This document shows positions 17,882-25,921 of a DNA stretch of 64,000 nucleotides, piece by piece; the first letter of the stretch is position 1; each line of letters begins with the position of its first letter. A program made the position numbers and the translations under genes. The stretch spans positions 62,001 to 126,000 of the forward strand of contig NZ_JYKS01000023.1 in NCBI RefSeq assembly GCF_000935045.1. Direction: 5' to 3'. Origin of the DNA: Pseudomonas sp. 10-1B. Its GTDB lineage: Bacteria > Pseudomonadota > Gammaproteobacteria > Pseudomonadales > Pseudomonadaceae. Under the pieces are notes generated by a model. That model was not told the DNA's origin and made no database searches. It worked only from the letters and a program-made list of their open reading frames with translations.

Positions 17882-19234
17882 TCAGGCAGTGAAACGTTGA
17901 TGTTCGGACACGGCGCGCGCCACCCAGACGCGGGCCTGGCCCAGGTAATGGGCAGGGTCGAGCAAGCGGTCGAGTTCTTCGGCGGACAGTTCGGCACTGA
18001 CCTGCGGGTCGTCACCCAGCACCGCGCGCAAGTGGCGCTGCTCGGCCACGGCACGTTGGCAGCACTGCTCCAGCAAGTGATGGGCACGGTCACGGCCCAG
18101 GCGCTGGGCGAGGACGATGCTCACCGCTTCGGCCAGCACCAGGCCCTGGGTCAGGTCGAGGTTACGGCGCATGCGCGCGGCATCCACCTCCATGCCCTCG
18201 GCAATTACCTGGGCCTGACGCAGCGCGCCGGAGACCAGGCAGCAGATATCCGGCAGGGTTTCCCATTCGGCATGCCACAGGCCGAGGCTGCGCTCGTGCT
18301 CCTGGGGCATGGCGGCGAACAGCGTCGAGAGCAGGCCCGGTACACGGGTCGCGGCACCGATCAGCACCGCAGCGCCCACCGGGTTGCGCTTGTGCGGCAT
18401 GGTCGAAGAGCCCCCCTTGCCCGGTGCGGAAGGCTCGAACAGCTCGCCGGCCTCGGTCTGCATCAACAGGATGACATCACGGCCGAACTTGCCCAGGCTG
18501 CCAGCCACCAGCCCTAACACCGAGGCGAACTCCACCAGGCGGTCGCGCTGGGTGTGCCAGGGTTGCTCGGGCAGGCTCAGCTCGAGCTGTTGGGCCAGGG
18601 CCTCGGCCACCGGCATCGCCTTGCTGCCCAGCGCGGCCAGGCTGCCGGAGGCACCGCCGAACTGCAGCACCAACAGGCGCGGGCGCAGTTCCTGCAAGCG
18701 CTGGCGGTGGCGGGTCAAGGCCCCCAGCACACCGGCCAGTTTCATGCCCAGGGTCACAGGGGTGGCATGCTGCAGCCAGGTGCGGCCCACCAGCGGCGTA
18801 TCGGCATGCTGCAAAGCCTGGCGCGACAAGGTATCGGCCAGTTTGCCGAGGTCGGCTTCGATCAAGTCGAGGGCATCGCGCAACTGCAGGACCAGGCCAG
18901 TGTCCATCGCGTCCTGGCTGGTGGCCCCCAGGTGCACGTAGCGCTCGGCTTCAGGTACACCGCTGGCGATCACCTTGCCCAACGCCTTCACCAGCGGAAT
19001 AGCCGAATTGCCAGCGGTGGCGATGGCATCGGCCAGTGCAGCAACATCGTAGCGCTCGGCATGGCACGCGGCCTCGATAGCCGCTACCGCACTGTGCGGG
19101 ACCAACCCGGCGGCGGCCTCGGCACGGGCCAGCGCTGCTTCGAAATCGAGCATGCCCTGCAGGCGGCCACGGTCGGAGAAGATCTCGCGCATGGCCGGCG
19201 CGGTGAAGTAGGCGTCGAACAGTTGGTTGGTCAT
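17882..19234 (-). CDS. pcaB: 3-Carboxy-cis,cis-muconate cycloisomerase PcaB
   Basis: A 450-residue member of the fumarase/aspartase superfamily, with the signature GGSSTMPHKRNP near residues 280-291 and TGNSAIPLVKALGK near 90. PcaB lactonises beta-carboxy-cis,cis-muconate to gamma-carboxymuconolactone. It follows pcaT by 9 bases, so the two are co-transcribed. Length matches known PcaB proteins. The large antisense frame over it is a shadow of its codon bias. Confidence 0.95.
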   Translation of the reverse strand: MTNQLFDAYFTAPAMREIFSDRGRLQGMLDFEAALARAEAAAGLVPHSAVAAIEAACHAERYDVAALADAIATAGNSAIPLVKALGKVIASGVPEAERYVHLGATSQDAMDTGLVLQLRDALDLIEADLGKLADTLSRQALQHADTPLVGRTWLQHATPVTLGMKLAGVLGALTRHRQRLQELRPRLLVLQFGGASGSLAALGSKAMPVAEALAQQLELSLPEQPWHTQRDRLVEFASVLGLVAGSLGKFGRDVILLMQTEAGELFEPSAPGKGGSSTMPHKRNPVGAAVLIGAATRVPGLLSTLFAAMPQEHERSLGLWHAEWETLPDICCLVSGALRQAQVIAEGMEVDAARMRRNLDLTQGLVLAEAVSIVLAQRLGRDRAHHLLEQCCQRAVAEQRHLRAVLGDDPQVSAELSAEELDRLLDPAHYLGQARVWVARAVSEHQRFTA

Positions 19235-19243
19235 GCCACGTCC

Positions 19244-20533
19244 TTAGTTATCGTGGTGCAGGTACGCCGCCTGCTTCGGCAGGCGCAGGCTGAACAGGAA
19301 GGCGATCGCCATCATGGCCGTCACGTACCAGTAGAAAGTGTTTTCCATGCCCATGGTCTTCAGGCCCAGGGCCACGTACTCGGCCGAACCGCCGAATGCC
19401 GCGTTGGCCACCGCATAGGCCAGGCCCACACCCAGCGCACGCACCTGCGGCGGGAACATCTCGGCCTTCACCAGGCCGCTGATCGAGGTGTAGAAACTGA
19501 CGATACACAAGGCCAGGGTAATCAGCACGAAGGCCATGAACGGGCTGCTCACGGTTTTCAGCGCCATCAGCAGCGGCACGGTGAACAGCGTACCCAGGGC
19601 ACCGAACAGCAGCATCGAATTACGCCGGCCGATACGGTCGGACAGCATGCCGAAGAACGGCTGCAGCACCATGAACAGGAACAGCGCGCCGGTCATCACG
19701 TAGCTGGCGTTTTTCGCGGTCATGCCGGCGGTGTTGACCAGGTACTTCTGCATGTAGGTGGTGAAGGTGTAGAAGATCAGCGAACCGCCAGCGGTGTAGC
19801 CGAGCACGGTGATGAAAGCCGCCGCATGGTTGCCGAACAGGCCCTTGATGGAGCCGGCGTCCTTGTCCTTGCGGGTTTCGGCGCTGCTGGTCTCGTGCAG
19901 CGAGCGGCGCAGCATCAGCGAGATCAGCGCGGCGATGGCACCGACCACGAACGGAATGCGCCAGCCCCAGGCCCGCAGCTCGTCTTCGCTCAGCAGTTGC
20001 TGCAGGACCACCACCACCAGCACCGCCAGCAACTGGCCGCCGATCAGGGTGACGTACTGGAACGAAGCGAAGAAGCCGCGCTGGCCGCGCAGGGCCACTT
20101 CACTCATGTAGGTGGCAGTGGTGCCGTACTCGCCGCCTACCGACAGGCCCTGGATCAGGCGGGCCAGCAACAGCAGCGCCGGGGCCCAGGTACCGATGCT
20201 GGCGTAGGTGGGCAGGCTGGCGATCATCAGGGAGCCGAAGCACATCATCAGCACCGAGATCATCAGGGAATTCTTGCGACCATGACGGTCAGCGAGGCGG
20301 CCGAAAATCCAGCCACCGATGGGGCGCATCAAAAAGCCTGCGGCAAACACACCCGCCGTGTTCAGCAGTTGCACGGTGGGGTCGTCGGAGGGGAAGAAGG
20401 CCGGGGCGAAGTAGATCGCGCAGAAGGCGTAGACGTAGAAGTCGAACCATTCCACCAGGTTGCCTGAAGAGGCACCAACGATAGCGAAGATGCGTTTGCT
20501 GCGTTCTTCGCCGGTGTAATAGGCTGAGGTCAT
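19244..20533 (-). CDS. pcaT: MFS permease PcaT (beta-ketoadipate / dicarboxylate:H+ symporter)
   Basis: This 429-residue KgtP-like metabolite:H+ symporter has 12 predicted helices. MFS signatures are [10 protein letters not shown] in loop 2-3 and the [10 protein letters not shown] region of helix 4-5; [14 protein letters not shown] is the characteristic start. In P. putida PcaT moves beta-ketoadipate and related acids. AGGAG precedes ATG 20533. It is separated from pcaF by 185 bases containing a REP pair, so it may have its own promoter (TAGAAT-like box near 20575) or be read through from pcaF. Substrate by homology. Confidence 0.88.
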   Translation of the reverse strand: MTSAYYTGEERSKRIFAIVGASSGNLVEWFDFYVYAFCAIYFAPAFFPSDDPTVQLLNTAGVFAAGFLMRPIGGWIFGRLADRHGRKNSLMISVLMMCFGSLMIASLPTYASIGTWAPALLLLARLIQGLSVGGEYGTTATYMSEVALRGQRGFFASFQYVTLIGGQLLAVLVVVVLQQLLSEDELRAWGWRIPFVVGAIAALISLMLRRSLHETSSAETRKDKDAGSIKGLFGNHAAAFITVLGYTAGGSLIFYTFTTYMQKYLVNTAGMTAKNASYVMTGALFLFMVLQPFFGMLSDRIGRRNSMLLFGALGTLFTVPLLMALKTVSSPFMAFVLITLALCIVSFYTSISGLVKAEMFPPQVRALGVGLAYAVANAAFGGSAEYVALGLKTMGMENTFYWYVTAMMAIAFLFSLRLPKQAAYLHHDN

Positions 20534-20633
20534 GGTGAGTTTACTCCTGGAGGGTCACAGGTAATTCTAGACACACCTAGTAACACACTCGTTCCGCTTT
20601 GGGTCTGGCAATTGGCCTTGAGTCGAACATACC

Positions 20634-20710
20634 GGCCTCTTCGCGGGCAAGCCCGCTCCCACAGGGGATGCGTGGCCCCCCGTAGGAGCGGGCTTGCCCG
20701 CGAAAAGGCC
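20634..20710. repeat. REP inverted pair between pcaF and pcaT
   Basis: Inverted GCGGGCAAGCCCGCTCCCAC copies with a short spacer, bounded by GGCCTCTT and AAAAGGCC. It sits inside the presumed pcaF-T-B-D-C transcript, where a stable hairpin could reduce downstream expression or protect the upstream mRNA. Confidence 0.85.
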
Positions 20711-20718
20711 TGTACAGG

Positions 20719-21921
20719 TCAAACCCGTTCGATGGCCAACGCCAAACCTTGACCTACGCCCACACACATGGTCGCCAGGCCTTTACGCCCACCGCTCTTC
20801 TCCAGCTGGTGCAGCGCCGTCAGCACCAGGCGCGCCCCGCTCATGCCCAGCGGGTGGCCCAGGGCGATCGCGCCGCCATTGGGGTTCACCTGCGGCGCAT
20901 CGTCGGCCACACCCAGCTCACGCAACACCGCCAGGCCCTGGCTGGCAAAGGCTTCGTTGAGCTCGATCACATCGAAATCATTCACCGCCACACCCAGGCG
21001 CTCGGTCAGCTTGCGTACCGCCGGTACCGGGCCGATGCCCATTACCCGCGGAGCGACGCCGGCGCTGGCCATGCCCAGAACGCGAGCCCGTGGGGTCAGG
21101 CCGTGCTTCTTCACTGCTTCGGCCGAAGCCAGGATCAGCGCCGCGGCACCGTCGTTCACCCCCGAGGCGTTGCCCGCGGTGACGGTTTTGTCCGGGCCGT
21201 TGACCGGCTTGAGCTTGGTCAAGGCTTCCAGCGTGGTTTCCGGACGCAGGTGCTCGTCGCGCTCGACCACGATTTCGCCCTTCTTGTGCGCAATACGCAC
21301 CGGCACGATCTCTTCGGCGAAGAAGCCAGCCGCCTGGGCGGCAGCGGCCTTCTGCTGGCTGCGCAGGGCGAAGGCATCCTGGTCAGCGCGCGAAACCTGG
21401 TAGTCGTCGGCGACGTTGTCGGCGGTTTCCGGCATGGAGTCGACGCCGTACTGGCTCTTCATCAGCGGGTTGATGAAGCGCCAGCCGATGGTGGTGTCTT
21501 CAAGCTTCATGTTGCGCGAGTAACCGCTCTCGGCCTTGCCCATGACGAACGGGGCACGCGACATCGACTCGACGCCACCGGCAATCGCCAGCTCCATTTC
21601 GCCGCTGGCGATGGCGCGGAACGCGGTGCCGATGGCATCCATGCCCGACGCGCACAGGCGGTTCAGGGTAACGCCCGGGATGCTCTCCGGCAGGCCGGCC
21701 AGCAACAGCGCCATGCGCGCCACGTTGCGGTTGTCTTCACCGGCCTGGTTGGCGCAGCCGAAGAACACTTCGTCGACTTGATCCCACTGCACCGACGGGT
21801 TGCGCTCGATCAGCGCCTTCAGCGGCACGGCGGCCAGGTCGTCGGCCCGCACACCAGCCAGGGCGCCGCCGAAGCGGCCGATCGGGGTGCGGATGGCGTC
21901 ACAGATGAATACGTCGCGCAT
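20719..21921 (-). CDS. pcaF: Beta-ketoadipyl-CoA thiolase PcaF
   Basis: The 400-residue thiolase has the acyl-enzyme cysteine Cys90 ([13 protein letters not shown]), [10 protein letters not shown] near 357 and the second catalytic cysteine in [10 protein letters not shown] near 386. It cleaves 3-oxoadipyl-CoA with CoA to succinyl-CoA and acetyl-CoA, the final pathway step. The start ATG 21921 shares its A with the stop of the CoA-transferase remnant (TGATG) and uses AGGAG inside that remnant. PcaF is therefore probably translated by coupling to the leader peptide. A longer upstream reading of this frame is excluded by the ribosome site and family start. Confidence 0.95.
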   Translation of the reverse strand: MRDVFICDAIRTPIGRFGGALAGVRADDLAAVPLKALIERNPSVQWDQVDEVFFGCANQAGEDNRNVARMALLLAGLPESIPGVTLNRLCASGMDAIGTAFRAIASGEMELAIAGGVESMSRAPFVMGKAESGYSRNMKLEDTTIGWRFINPLMKSQYGVDSMPETADNVADDYQVSRADQDAFALRSQQKAAAAQAAGFFAEEIVPVRIAHKKGEIVVERDEHLRPETTLEALTKLKPVNGPDKTVTAGNASGVNDGAAALILASAEAVKKHGLTPRARVLGMASAGVAPRVMGIGPVPAVRKLTERLGVAVNDFDVIELNEAFASQGLAVLRELGVADDAPQVNPNGGAIALGHPLGMSGARLVLTALHQLEKSGGRKGLATMCVGVGQGLALAIERV

Positions 21922-22028
21922 CAGGCTTCTCCTGCTACTTGGCGGTGGGTGAAGCCTTCGAGGACGACGCTCTCGCCATCCAGGATGAACTGCTTCACGG
22001 CTTCGTGAAGCGGAAGAATTGCAGCCAT
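21921..22028 (-). pseudogene. Remnant of CoA-transferase alpha subunit (catI/pcaI type), 35 codons
   Basis: Reading from ATG 22028 (AGGAG 7 bases upstream) gives MAAILPLHEAVKQFILDGES followed by VVLEGFTHRQVAGEA and a stop that overlaps the pcaF start. The first 28 residues closely follow the N-terminus of CatI/PcaI-like beta-ketoadipate:succinyl-CoA transferase alpha subunits (consensus MAELLTLREAVERFV then DGDTVALEGFTH, as I remember it). The usual protein is about 280 residues. In P. aeruginosa these subunits precede pcaF. A deletion seems to have removed the rest of subunit A and all of subunit B, joining the head to the pcaF ribosome site. It now acts at most as a translated leader. Confidence 0.75.
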
Positions 22029-22093
22029 TTGGAGACTCCTGGTCAGGGTGCTTCGGTAAGCTCAGATTAAGGAGAGTGGTGGGCGCCCACAAT

Positions 22094-22125
22094 CCGATAA
22101 TCGACTATTTGTGCGATTATCGAAC
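22094..22125. promoter_or_regulatory. Paired PcaR operators upstream of pcaF
   Basis: The minus strand of 22111-22125 reads GTTCGATAATCGCAC, the 15-mer I recall as the PcaR consensus in P. putida. A second CCGATAATCG lies at 22094-22103. They are 66-97 bases before the remnant ATG, in the expected promoter position for pcaF. PcaR with beta-ketoadipate activates pca genes. Confidence 0.8.
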
Positions 22126-22169
22126 CAATTATTGTATTCCTACCTATCTCCCCTCGTTGCCTGTACCAG

Positions 22170-22260
22170 CCCCTCGCCGGCAAGCCAGCTCCCACAGGTA
22201 CAGCGCACAGGTTGAATCTGGCGCGGTTCCTGTGGGAGCTGGCTGGCCGGCGATGAGGCC
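22170..22260. repeat. REP inverted pair (GCCGGC type) between pcaK and pcaF
   Basis: Inverted GCCGGCAAGCCAGCTCCCAC copies, the right copy with one base changed (GGCTGG). It is just past the pcaK stop and 45 bases beyond the pcaF operators, so it probably closes the pcaK transcript. Confidence 0.85.
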
Positions 22261-22266
22261 TTTGCG

Positions 22267-23613
22267 TCAGGTGGCATCAGCGTGGCTAACCAACCCTTTC
22301 ACGATCACACCCGCTGTCGCCAGCCCCGCCGGCACCAGCAACGCCGTCAACACCTGCTCGAAATTCCAGCCCAGCCCCAGCAACGTCGCCCCGCTCCAGG
22401 CCCCGAGAATCGCACCAAAGCGGCCGATACCCAGCATCCACGATACCCCTGTAGCGCGGCCCTGGGTCGGGTAGAACCGCGCCGCCAGCGACGGCATCGC
22501 CGATTGCGCGCCGTTCACGCACATGCCCGCAACCAGCACCAGCGTGGCCAACACGGTGATGTTGCCCAGGCTCTGCCCCACGGCGTAGGCGAACACCCCG
22601 GCCAGCAGGTAGAAAATGCCGATCACTTTGTGCGGATTGAAGCGGTCCATGGCCCAGCCCACGCCAACCGCACTGAGCACACCACCGAACTGGAACAGCG
22701 CGCCGATGAAAGCAGCCTGTTCCATGCTCGCGCCACTGTCACGCATCAGGGTTGGTAGCCAACTGGTCAGCAGGTAGACGATCACCAGGCCCATGAAGTA
22801 GGTCAGCCACAGGAGCAAGGTGCCCGCCCCATAAGTACCGGAAAAGATCACTGCAAACACGTTGCGCGCGGCCACGGCCTTCTGCTCCGGCACGCTGAAG
22901 CTGCCCGCCTCGGCCACCACTTGCGGCGCGATGGGCGACAGGGTCTTGCGCACCTTGTCAGTGCCACGGTTGCGCACCACCAGGAATCGCGCCGACTCCG
23001 GCAGCCAGGCCATCAGCACCAGTGCCAGCAGCAGCGGCAGCACGCCGCCGATCACCAGCAGGCTGTGCCAGCCGTAGGCCGGAATCATCTTGGCGGAAAT
23101 GAAACCACCACCGGCCATGCCCAGGTTGAAGCCGCAGAACATGCTGGTCACCAGCAGCGACTTGAGGCGCTCGGGGGTGTATTCGGACAGCAAGGTGGTG
23201 GCGTTGGGCATACCTGCGCCAAGGCCGAGCCCAGTCAGGAAGCGCAGCACCAGCAACTGCTCGACATTGGTGGCATAAGCCGAGGCCAGGCTGAAACCGC
23301 CGAACACCAGCACCGCGCCCACCAGCACGCCCTTGCGGCCAAAGCGGTCGGCCAGTGGCCCGGAGCCCAGGGCGCCGAACACCATGCCGATCAATGCGGC
23401 ACTCATGACCGGGCCAAGGCTGGCCCGGTCGATCCCCCACTCCTGCGACAGGGCCGGGGCGATGAAGCCCATGGCGGCGGTGTCCAGGCCATCGAGGAAG
23501 ACGATCAGGAAGCACAGCAGCACGACCCGCCACTGATAGCGGGACAGCGGCTGCTGATTGATGAATGACTGGACGTCGAGGCTTTGGCCGACGCTGGGTT
23601 GCGCTTGGTTCAT
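22267..23613 (-). CDS. pcaK: 4-Hydroxybenzoate/protocatechuate MFS transporter PcaK
   Basis: The 448-residue AAHS-family permease has 12 helices. The first-helix motif DGLDTAAMGF (Asp41 and Asp44) is essential in characterised PcaK, and GPLADRFGRKG is the loop 2-3 motif. PcaK imports 4-hydroxybenzoate and protocatechuate by proton symport and is also needed for chemotaxis to them in P. putida. It has its own promoter region of about 260 bases with a PcaR-like palindrome at 23867. It is separated from pcaR by a REP cluster and from pcaF by REP and operators. Confidence 0.93.
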   Translation of the reverse strand: MNQAQPSVGQSLDVQSFINQQPLSRYQWRVVLLCFLIVFLDGLDTAAMGFIAPALSQEWGIDRASLGPVMSAALIGMVFGALGSGPLADRFGRKGVLVGAVLVFGGFSLASAYATNVEQLLVLRFLTGLGLGAGMPNATTLLSEYTPERLKSLLVTSMFCGFNLGMAGGGFISAKMIPAYGWHSLLVIGGVLPLLLALVLMAWLPESARFLVVRNRGTDKVRKTLSPIAPQVVAEAGSFSVPEQKAVAARNVFAVIFSGTYGAGTLLLWLTYFMGLVIVYLLTSWLPTLMRDSGASMEQAAFIGALFQFGGVLSAVGVGWAMDRFNPHKVIGIFYLLAGVFAYAVGQSLGNITVLATLVLVAGMCVNGAQSAMPSLAARFYPTQGRATGVSWMLGIGRFGAILGAWSGATLLGLGWNFEQVLTALLVPAGLATAGVIVKGLVSHADAT

Positions 23614-23866
23614 TGTTGTTATCCAGATTAGAGGGCACAGTCAGGCCACTGCACGCGGGCAACCGGTACATGAGGCGATGATTGGGGAATATGGCTTGCG
23701 TCAGCCTGGATACAACGGCACTGCGTGCGGGTGCGGCCGCAGCAGCGAGGGGACAGTATGCATGGTAAGTGCCTCTTATGTTTTTCTTGTTCGGTCGGCA
23801 CAGCCGACCGTTGCGAGAGACATTAATCAGCGGGCGGGGGTGAAGCAATTCGCCGGGAGCGACACT
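23614..23866. other. Leader region of pcaK
   Basis: Gene-free DNA between the pcaK start and its PcaR-like site. It contains pyrimidine-rich and GC-rich tracts and no frame with a ribosome site that I can support. The distance (about 250 bases) implies a long 5' untranslated region or a second, unseen promoter. Confidence 0.3.
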
Positions 23867-23881
23867 GTGCGTTTATCGCAC
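23867..23881. promoter_or_regulatory. PcaR operator-like site upstream of pcaK
   Basis: GTGCGTTTATCGCAC agrees with GTGCGATTATCGAAC (the pcaF and pcaR sites, same orientation) at 13 of 15 bases, and its arms GTGCG/CGCAC are perfectly inverted. Confidence 0.55.
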
Positions 23882-23913
23882 AGGAATGGCTTTTGCCTGT
23901 TCTAAATTTGCAA

Positions 23914-24036
23914 GGGGGGCGCTGTGCGCCCCAATCGCCGGCAAGCCAGCTCCCACAGGTTTTCGCGCAATATTCAAGGGTTGCACCGTACCTGTGGGAG
24001 TTCGGCTTGCCGACGATTGGGCCGCAAAGCGGCCCC
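23914..24036. repeat. REP pair flanked by GGGGCGC/GGCCGC hairpins, after pcaR
   Basis: Order: hairpin GGGCGCTGTGCGCCC, inverted GCCGGCAAGCCAGCTCCCAC copies (right copy diverged: GAGTTCGGCTTGCCGACG), hairpin GGGCCGCAAAGCGGCCC. It begins 8 bases beyond the pcaR stop and could act as the pcaR terminator. Confidence 0.8.
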
Positions 24037-24044
24037 CAGCGGCC

Positions 24045-24920
24045 TCAACCAAACAACTGATGGCAAAGGTCCCGGCTGGCCGCCAGCAGAATCGGCAAGA
24101 ACCGTTGCTCCAGCTCACTGCGCGTCACCCGCCCGACATGGGTACTCACGTTCAACGCCGCCAGCACCTGCCCCGAGGCGTCATACACCGGCACCGCAAT
24201 CGAACGCAGCCCCTGTTCCAGCTCCTGGTCCACCACACACCAGCCCTGGGCACGCACCTGCTGGATACAGGCGAACAGCGACTCGGGGTCATGCAGGGTA
24301 CGGCTGGTACGTGCCTTCAGGTCGGCACGTTCCAGGTATTCGCGCAGGCTGGTGTCGTCCATGGCCGCCAGCAGAATGCGCCCCATCGACGTGCAATAGG
24401 CCGGCAAGCGCCCGCCCACCGACAAGTCGACCGAAATCAGCCGCTCCACCGTGGCCGAACGGGCTATATAAAGAATGTCGTCACCTTCGAGGGTGGCCAT
24501 GTTGGCCGCCTCGTGCAACTGGTCGCTGATGCGGTCCAGGTAAGGCTGGGCAGAAATCGCCAGCGGCGTCGACGACAGGTACGCATGCCCAAGCGTCAGC
24601 ACTTTGGGCAACAGCGAATAGGTACGCCCGTCGGTGGTGGCGTAACCCAGCTTGATCAGGGTATGCAGGCAACGGCGCACCGCCGCCCGAGGAATCTCGG
24701 TGCGGTGGCTGATCTGGGCAATGGTCAGGTGGCGCTTGCGCTCCTGGAAAGCCTGGATCACCGCCAAGCCACGCGCCAGGGAAGTCATGAAGTCCGGGTC
24801 GCCGGTAAACGCCTGGATGCGCTTGGCCGGCGAGGCCACGATCGGCGGGGCCAGGGCTGCCGAGGCAGGCCGTGCCTGCTCTGGATTGACGGAATCGTTG
24901 GCCAGGGTTTCGTCACTCAT
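24045..24920 (-). CDS. pcaR: IclR-family activator PcaR of the pca regulon
   Basis: The 291-residue protein matches P. putida PcaR almost throughout as I recall it (e.g. FMTSLARGLAVIQAFQERKR, then HLTIAQISHRTEIPRAAVRR). Residues 45-110 are the IclR winged helix-turn-helix and 120-290 the effector domain binding beta-ketoadipate. It activates pcaIJ, pcaF, pcaK and pcaBDC and mediates chemotaxis to 4-hydroxybenzoate. ATG 24920 has GAGGTG 5 bases upstream; an in-frame ATG 12 bases further up lacks one. Two PcaR sites lie directly upstream, implying autoregulation. Confidence 0.94.
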   Translation of the reverse strand: MSDETLANDSVNPEQARPASAALAPPIVASPAKRIQAFTGDPDFMTSLARGLAVIQAFQERKRHLTIAQISHRTEIPRAAVRRCLHTLIKLGYATTDGRTYSLLPKVLTLGHAYLSSTPLAISAQPYLDRISDQLHEAANMATLEGDDILYIARSATVERLISVDLSVGGRLPAYCTSMGRILLAAMDDTSLREYLERADLKARTSRTLHDPESLFACIQQVRAQGWCVVDQELEQGLRSIAVPVYDASGQVLAALNVSTHVGRVTRSELEQRFLPILLAASRDLCHQLFG

Positions 24921-24947
24921 CGCACACCTCAAAAAAAACGCCCATTC

Positions 24948-24981
24948 GTGCGATTATCGAACAAACGACCGATAATCGCAA
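24948..24981. promoter_or_regulatory. Two PcaR operators before pcaR
   Basis: GTGCGATTATCGAAC at 24948-24962 is the exact complement of GTTCGATAATCGCAC; a partial CCGATAATCGCAA follows at 24969-24981. The spacing and orientation mirror the pair before pcaF. The second site abuts TTGACC, the -35 of the candidate small RNA. Confidence 0.75.
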
Positions 24982-25014
24982 TTGACCGCTGACACTTTTG
25001 CTTATACCTTTCTC

Positions 25015-25105
25015 ATGCCACTTGTGGCTTCTTTGGAGAGACTGGTCAGGTACCCACCGTAGAAGTCCCCAGGCAACGGCCTCGCCTTTTGGCGAGGCCG
25101 TTTTT
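25015..25105 (+). ncRNA. Candidate small RNA with its own promoter and terminator
   Basis: TTGACC (24982) and TATACC (25003), 15 bases apart, could form a sigma-70 promoter with transcription starting near 25015. About 60 bases later a very strong terminator follows: a 12-bp stem AACGGCCTCGCC/GGCGAGGCCGTT with a TTTT loop and five T (25075-25105). No gene ends into this terminator from the left, since pcaR reads the other way. The interval has no supported frame and can fold (CTTCT/AGAAG). I do not recognise a known RNA family. The terminator is clear; the start is inferred. Confidence 0.5.
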
Positions 25106-25270
25106 CATTGCCCCCTCTGTCAGCGTTCTGCCACTGCCTTGCAGCGAACTTTCGGCGGTCGTGCCTTTCAAACTTGTACACAACGGCCAAGCTGTTCACG
25201 CACGCATCTCACTACTTGCGCAAATTGATGTCAGCGCTGAGTAAATAACGATGTTCGGCGAAATATCGGT

Positions 25271-25279
25271 TGCTATAAT
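25271..25279 (+). promoter_or_regulatory. Extended -10 promoter for the 66-residue protein gene
   Basis: TGCTATAAT (extended -10) at 25271-25279, about 130 bases before the GTG start. No clear -35. The remaining bases 25106-25410 show no other gene; the gap 24921-25410 thus holds two PcaR sites, the candidate RNA and this promoter. Confidence 0.5.
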
Positions 25280-25410
25280 CGATCGCGCAGGCCTCGACGA
25301 TGCCGTGGCAATGGAACTCTTCCGCTGTATCAAGCCGTTGCGGCCAGCAAGGCATGTGCATGCTGCACAACGCATAACAACACTCATCACACTTAATTCA
25401 GGTACTACAT

Positions 25411-25611
25411 GTGACGAAAGATGAACTGCGCGCAGAACTCGAGCGCCAGGCTGAACGTTACAAGGATGTTTACGGTGGCGAAGTCACCACTTACGCCGCA
25501 CAACCGGATCCGGAACGCAAGCCTTGGCGCAAACGTGCCAGCGTGCGTGACCAGGCCTTCAGCCAGGAACTGGAACGCATGGAAAAGGAACTGCGCAGCG
25601 ACAACTCCTGA
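25411..25611 (+). CDS. Conserved small charged protein, 66 residues
   Basis: MTKDELRAELERQAERYKDV opens a short, strongly charged (Lys/Arg/Glu/Asp) and probably helical protein without membrane segment or cysteine. GTG 25411 follows AGG with a 7-base gap. The codon pattern is that of a real Pseudomonas gene, and a homologue stands between pcaR and the PitA gene in P. putida as I remember it. Function unknown; it might bind RNA or protein through its amphipathic helices, but this is not shown. It lies alone between the small RNA candidate and pitA. Confidence 0.65.
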   Translation: MTKDELRAELERQAERYKDVYGGEVTTYAAQPDPERKPWRKRASVRDQAFSQELERMEKELRSDNS

Positions 25612-25921
25612 CCAGGACCACGCCAGCGCGTCGTCGCCCGGCAAGCCCGGGCGCGGTCGATCTTTACCGTCAGGCCGATGATGAAATGGAATTACACAAA
25701 TTTCATACGGTCGTTTGAACGGCAATTGGGCGATCATTTTTTCAGTTTTTTGCCGGTTTTCGCCAGCTTTTGCGCTTTTTAGCGGATATTTCCCTGCCCG
25801 TGCGCGCCGCCGTGTACAGCGCGCCCGCGCCAGGAAGATTGCCATCGGTCTATCGCAGGTGCATCGATTGCCAAGGTTTTCTGGCATAATCCCGCCCCCC
25901 TATGACCGCCAGACAACCTTC
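25612..25921. promoter_or_regulatory. Region upstream of pitA with extended -10 at 25882-25890
   Basis: The 310-base gap contains a GC hairpin CGCCCGGCAAGCCCGGGCG (about 25637) after the small gene, without a T tract, then AT-rich sequence and TGGCATAAT at 25882-25890, an extended -10 box 31 bases before the pitA start. No Pho-box-like repeat was seen. Nothing else is supported. Confidence 0.45.

Noticed and set aside
18554..20467. 637-codon plus-strand frame over pcaB and pcaT
   Set aside because: Antisense shadow of two well-identified genes; the composition is His/Gln/Arg-rich without domains.
24936..25105. tRNA-like or riboswitch structure next to pcaR
   Set aside because: No cloverleaf, CCA end or known riboswitch core could be found; a small RNA with terminator is the simpler reading.
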